Shown: piece by piece, positions 59,824-64,000 of the stretch
Layout: every line of letters starts with the position of its first letter
Position numbering within the stretch: the first letter of the stretch is position 1
Assembly: GCF_037975245.1 (NCBI RefSeq)
Contig: NC_092575.1
Location: 21,467,841 to 21,531,840 of the forward strand
Direction: 5' to 3'
Source: Apostichopus japonicus
Lineage: Eukaryota; Echinodermata; Holothuroidea; Aspidochirotida; Stichopodidae
DNA: 64,000 nt
Program-made: the position numbers and the translations under genes
Notes under the pieces: model-generated
The model's database searches: none
Told to the model about the DNA's origin: nothing
Seen by the model: the letters and a program-made list of their open reading frames with translations, nothing else

Positions 59824-60210
59824 CCTGTAGTGCATATTGTGTGTGAACCTATGGAGCACTGCAGCCTGGCTGAGCCTGGCTGCAGCCTCCTCAGCATATT
59901 TCTTATACTTGATAAATAGTGCATATTGTGTGAACCTATGAAGCACAGCAGCCTGGCTGCAGCCTCCATAGCAGCCTGGCTGCAGTCTCCTCAGCATATT
60001 TCTTTTACTTGATATATAGTGCATATTGTGTGTGAACCTATGAAGCACAGCAGCCTGGCTGCAGCCTCCATAGCAGCCTGGCTGCAGTCTCCTCAGCATA
60101 TTTCTTTTACTTGATATGTAGTGCATATTGTTTGTGAACCTATGAAGCACAGCAGCCTGGCTGCAGCCTCCACAGCAGCCTGGCTGCAGCCTCCTCAGCA
60201 TCATTCTTTT
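59824..60210. repeat. tandem repeat, 89-102 bp unit, four copies
   Basis: Each unit has TAGTGCATATTG (59828, 59917, 60017, 60119), then AACCTATGAAGCACAGCAGC and one or two CAGCCTGGCTGCAGCCTCC blocks. Ladder-like CAGC/GCTG content gives internal hairpins. The 154-codon - strand frame is a repeat artefact. Confidence 0.92.
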
Positions 60211-60995
60211 AAAGTAAAAAAAGTAAAAGTAAAGTAAAGTACTTGACATGGTACCCTATAACAATAACAATACATTATTACAAGGTCTTGCTTGTAATCT
60301 AGCTTGAACTTGAAAAACAAAGAAGCCACAACTACGTTATCAAGGACCATGTACCCAACAATCTCATTTTGATGTGGTTAAATTATTGGGTAATGTTACA
60401 GATAGCGACGGAAGCACTACGTTCCATGCGTTAAAAATAAACATAAAGCTGCATGCATCTTTAACTGATATTACTGTTACACATACAAGGGTACCTCCTT
60501 TGCGGGGCTGTTGTAAAACTAGTGGAAGGGGGTGTGTGGGAGAATGTGGAGGAGGTTACTGTGTTAATAAATTGGTACTTGAAATGATCATGCACTTAGG
60601 GTGATGAACAAAGCCCCAAGAGGGGTATAACCTAGAGGATTTTTACAGCAAAAAATCTCAGATGGATAAATTTAAATTATGAATTATTTGTGCTATATTG
60701 GCGATACATTGTAGCCTCACTGAATGCAAAAAACCCAACAAACTCCTCCCCATGCAGAGTGTGACCAGGGCATTACATGACACCCCAGCACCCAACATGG
60801 CCCAATGCCTCTCCCCTTGTATAGTTTTGCAAGATGGGATGGCAGATCAGAAAGCTATAATACTTACTTCTGTAAATTCTTTTGTTACTAAATTGCTAAA
60901 CAATGGCCATACATCACTTGTTAATGACCCTTTATCTAGCGCAAGATTCCCTCCCCTCCCAACTGCCCACCCCCCCCATTACAGTGGACATGCAC

Positions 60996-61033
<38 letters not shown>

Positions 61034-62027
61034 AATATATAGATATATATATATTTATGTATATACTTATTTAAGTATAACTCTTTCTAATTGACTCACT
61101 ACAGTTTACTTCCATTATTTATTTTCTTGTTCCCTTGCATTTTAAATCTAGTCAGTCCTAAACCATGCAGACAAACCAGACCGGATTTAAAAAAAAAAAG
61201 GAAAAAACAAAAAGAGGAAATTCACATCTGATTTGTCCAAAAGAATAAAGAAAAAAATGTTGGCATAAAACTACAGTCGGGGAGACTTTCAGAACCGACA
61301 AAGACTTTAAGCAAACATTTGAGCATGATGTACGCAGCGATGATGATAGATGATAATTTGGATGTGTCGTGTGAGCTCAAGGAAATCAAATGGGCAATTT
61401 ATTTGTAATCCAACCTTTACTGTTTAAAAGGGTTGCTGCAAAATCACGTCAAATTTATGGCAGACTGAGAAAGGAGAAGAGGAACTGGTGATGGAGTTCA
61501 CCGTCACTGAAATTTGCAAGGAACTTTGTTTTCTGTAATTCTGCATGATTTTCTTACTTTTTGGCTAAATGATATACAATGCACCGGGGTAGTGATCTCT
61601 ATGGACTGGTCTCTAATTATTATGTCCAAAATTTCTTGAGGGTGACCAAAATCAAAATAAAATCCACATATAAATAAAGGGCCCACCGATCATTGAAAAA
61701 AAGTAACGTAGTTTAAGGAATCATTTAATTGGCTTAATGTTTTTGCGAGTCTCTTCGAGGATCTGCAAGTTTGCAATTTTTCTTTTAATGCGTTAAATTA
61801 AAGAACCCAATTAGTTCTTGAACTAATCAATTTTTACAATTCTTTTCAGGATTTCTTAAATGGTGTGAAGACTCGCGCAAAAAGAAACGTATAATGCCGG
61901 TAATCTGACCTAGTTTCGAATGACGTGTAACAGAAGTGTTAGACACCACCATCGATCCCAGAAAATACGCACACAGCTTGCTACTGTACCTTCGGTAATT
62001 AGACACTAGTGTACAGTCAATACATAC
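60211..62027. other. no gene seen
   Basis: A TA run at 60998-61060 and a purine patch at 61190-61220. No recognisable exon. Confidence 0.5.
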
Positions 62028-62078
62028 AGCTGCAGTCAATACCCACAGCACAGTTATAAACGATACAGGGATGGACAT
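62028..62078 (-). CDS. candidate MMP exon 1: signal peptide
   Basis: An ATG opens 17 codons, MSIPVSFITVLWVLTAA, a good secretion signal. It is followed by GTATGT as donor in phase 0, exactly the phase needed by the exon at 50960-51074. The join would place the signal cleavage just before AYLQDYGF. The intron would be about 11 kb. The frame also stays open past the donor for many codons, so it could be unrelated; a closer first exon may have been missed. Confidence 0.38.
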
Positions 62079-62536
62079 CTCAGGTCCAGCTAAAGATAAC
62101 AAGGGCCGGTATCACGTTTCATTACTGTCTGCATTTTGTAGCAACAAGCAGAAAACTTCACTTGCAAGCAACTGAAAGTTAACTTGTTCAGAGCGCGGCA
62201 CGCGGTTTGGGGCGAGTCTTCAATACCTTTAACACAAAATTGTAGTCTTGATATTTCATAGTCCAAGAACAATGAGCATGCAATGTCTCTTTAGTAAAAG
62301 CTTATTCCAGTTTTGAAGATAAATCACATTTAAGAAATGCTTCATCTAGGGCATGCTCCTTTAAGACTAAATTGATGATGCCTGTCTGGACTCTGACTCC
62401 ATGTTTTGCAGGCCTCAAATTGTCTATCCTTTCCTCTTATCAATTCTAATATGTCAAAACCATCCCTCTTAAACCAGAGTTCATATCAACAGATGACATT
62501 CAACACCATTTAATTGTCCTTGACAAATTTGTAACA

Positions 62537-64000
62537 TATGTCATTTGACACCATGTTTACCACTGAGATTTGTGTTATGGTCTATGTATTAGACTACAGA
62601 GTCCAGTCACTTTAACTGATGAACATCAGCTGTCTAAATTGACACCAAGTTTACCACTGAGTTTTGTGTTATGCCTGCATGAGGAATTGAGGTATTAAAT
62701 GATCTATGTATTAGACTGCAGAGTCCAGTCACTTTTACTGATGAACATCAGTGGTCTAAATTTGACACCATGTTTTCCACTGAGTTTGTGCTATGCCTGA
62801 GGAAACTGATGGTCACTTAAACTGATGAACATCAACATGGGTGCAGATCCTGGTGGGGACAGCGGGACGCGTCCCCACCAACTTTTTCAGTGGTGGAGAC
62901 ATGATATACCGTGTCCCCACCAATTTGTCTTGACCAAACGCTGTATTTCAAATTCCCTTGTATTTAACTTTGGCGCAGTTAGATCCAGCATTGTGCAAAT
63001 GACATGCAGCAGTTCTCATTTTATTACATTATCCACAGTTGTTAAATATAGGACGGAAATCGCACTTGCGGCAGTCTATTGTTGTTTTTTGGGAGAAGAC
63101 CCCAGACCCATCACAAAGTCTATTTGGATTATTTGTCCACTGATTTTTTTTCTGCAGACGCCCATGTACTTCCCCAAACTAAATTTCTAAGCCTTAAGGA
63201 GGTTTGGGAGCATCATTGGGTCTGGGAAGGGCTTATTTCCGGCGATCTGGGAGGTATATTTGCCAAAAAAATCTTGTTTTTACGCTACACGCGAACCCAT
63301 GATCGTGCTCCGCTTAGATAGTTTTAGAGAACAGACACGTGTCCCCAGTTTTGTGTTGCGTCTGAGGAATTGATGTATTAAATGGTCTATGTATTAGACT
63401 ACAGAGTCCAGTCACTTTAACTGATGAACATCAGCTGTCTAATTTGACACCATGTTTTCCGCTGAGTTTTGCTTTGGGTCTGAGAAATTGATGTATTACA
63501 TGGTGTATGTATTAGACTACAGAGTCCAGTCACTTTCACTGATGAACATCACCTGTCTTAATTGACACCATGTTTTCCACTGAGTTTTGTGTTGCGTCTG
63601 AGGAATTGATGTATTACATGGTTTATGTATTAGACTACAGAGTCCAGTCACTTTAACTGATGAACATCAGCTGTCTAATTTGACACCATGTTTTCCGCTG
63701 AGTTTTGTGTTGCGTCTGAGGAATTGATGTATTAAATGGTCTATGTATTAGACTACAGAGTCCAGTCACTTTAACTGATGAACATCAGCTGTCTAATTTG
63801 ACACCATGTTTTCCGCTGAGTTTTGCGTTGGGTCTGAGAAATTGATGTATTACATGTATTAGACTACAGAGTCCAGTCACTTTCACTGATGAACATCACC
63901 TGTCTTAATTGACACCATGTTTTCCACTGAGTTTTGTGTTGCGTCTGAGGAATTGATGTATTACATGGTTTATGTATTAGACTACAGAGTCCAGTCACTT
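62537..64000 (+). repeat. 118-bp satellite with higher-order structure, runs off window
   Basis: Units start at GTCCAGTCACTT: 62601, 62723, then after an inserted element 63406, 63524, 63642, 63760, 63871, 63989. Three unit types alternate in fixed order: X (AACATCAGC, GGGTCTGAGAAATT), Y (TTTCACTGATGAACATCACC, GCGTCTGAGG) and Z (AACATCAGC, GCGTCTGAGG, ATTAAATGG). The XYZ block is about 354 bp; one unit is 7 bp short. Units left of the insertion are more diverged, as expected at an array edge. Confidence 0.93.
62836..63346 (+). mobile_element. TIR element inserted in the satellite, 3' end lost
   Basis: Relative of 27219-27699. It starts CATGGGTGCAGATCC and keeps GGGACGCGTCCCC and the hairpin module region (about 63236-63321), but stops at ACGTGTCCCCA. 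There the satellite resumes out of register, so the right terminus and part of a satellite unit were deleted together. Confidence 0.82.

Noticed and set aside
59785-60249. A 154-codon repeat protein
   Set aside because: Built from four copies of a roughly 100-bp tandem repeat; unit lengths vary and no homology is recognised.

Overview
The window looks like nuclear DNA of a marine invertebrate animal. It is AT-rich and full of microsatellites, tandem arrays and short non-autonomous DNA transposons, and its genes have many small exons with GT/AG introns. An echinoderm, perhaps a sea cucumber, is my best guess. That guess is inference from overall texture; no species marker was identified.

Two multi-exon genes can be reconstructed with matching exon phases. 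On the + strand (about 20.4-28.7 kb) is a nicotinic acetylcholine receptor (Cys-loop channel) subunit of the alpha type: loop D, A and B residues, a 13-residue Cys-loop, a vicinal Cys pair in loop C and four membrane helices are visible in six exons. Only the signal-peptide exon is missing. On the - strand (about 31.4-51.1 kb, perhaps from 62.1 kb) is a matrix metalloproteinase: propeptide with a QRCGLPD cysteine switch, a furin-like RYRR site, a catalytic domain with [11 protein letters not shown], a four-bladed hemopexin domain, and a short Ser/Thr-rich then hydrophobic tail that may be a membrane or GPI anchor signal. The two genes converge, with 2.75 kb between their stop codons.

Layout. 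0-20 kb holds no confident gene. It has TA and other simple repeats, a 16-bp minisatellite, four TIR elements (three with perfect 8-bp target duplications), a pair of tRNA-derived SINEs, a TTAA-flanked element, and two weak candidate exons of an unknown secreted protein on the - strand. 20-29 kb is the receptor gene, with a complete 481-bp element in its last intron. 31-51 kb is the protease; its introns carry a 50-bp minisatellite of about 24 copies beside the catalytic exon, a hAT-like element 9 bp inside a donor site, and a purine tract. 51-62 kb is either intergenic or the first protease intron and is dense in transposon fragments. 62.5-64 kb is a 118-bp satellite with a three-unit higher-order structure, interrupted by another element, which runs off the window.

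The most unusual non-genic signal is a module of about 100 bp (a GCGCCAAC..ATGGTGGCGC hairpin followed by CTCCGCTTAGATAGT) that recurs at about nine places, inside elements with at least three different terminal sequences. Nothing here proves a new biological system. The strongest leads are this shared module, the satellite structure, the divergent receptor pore, and the anchored, furin-type protease.
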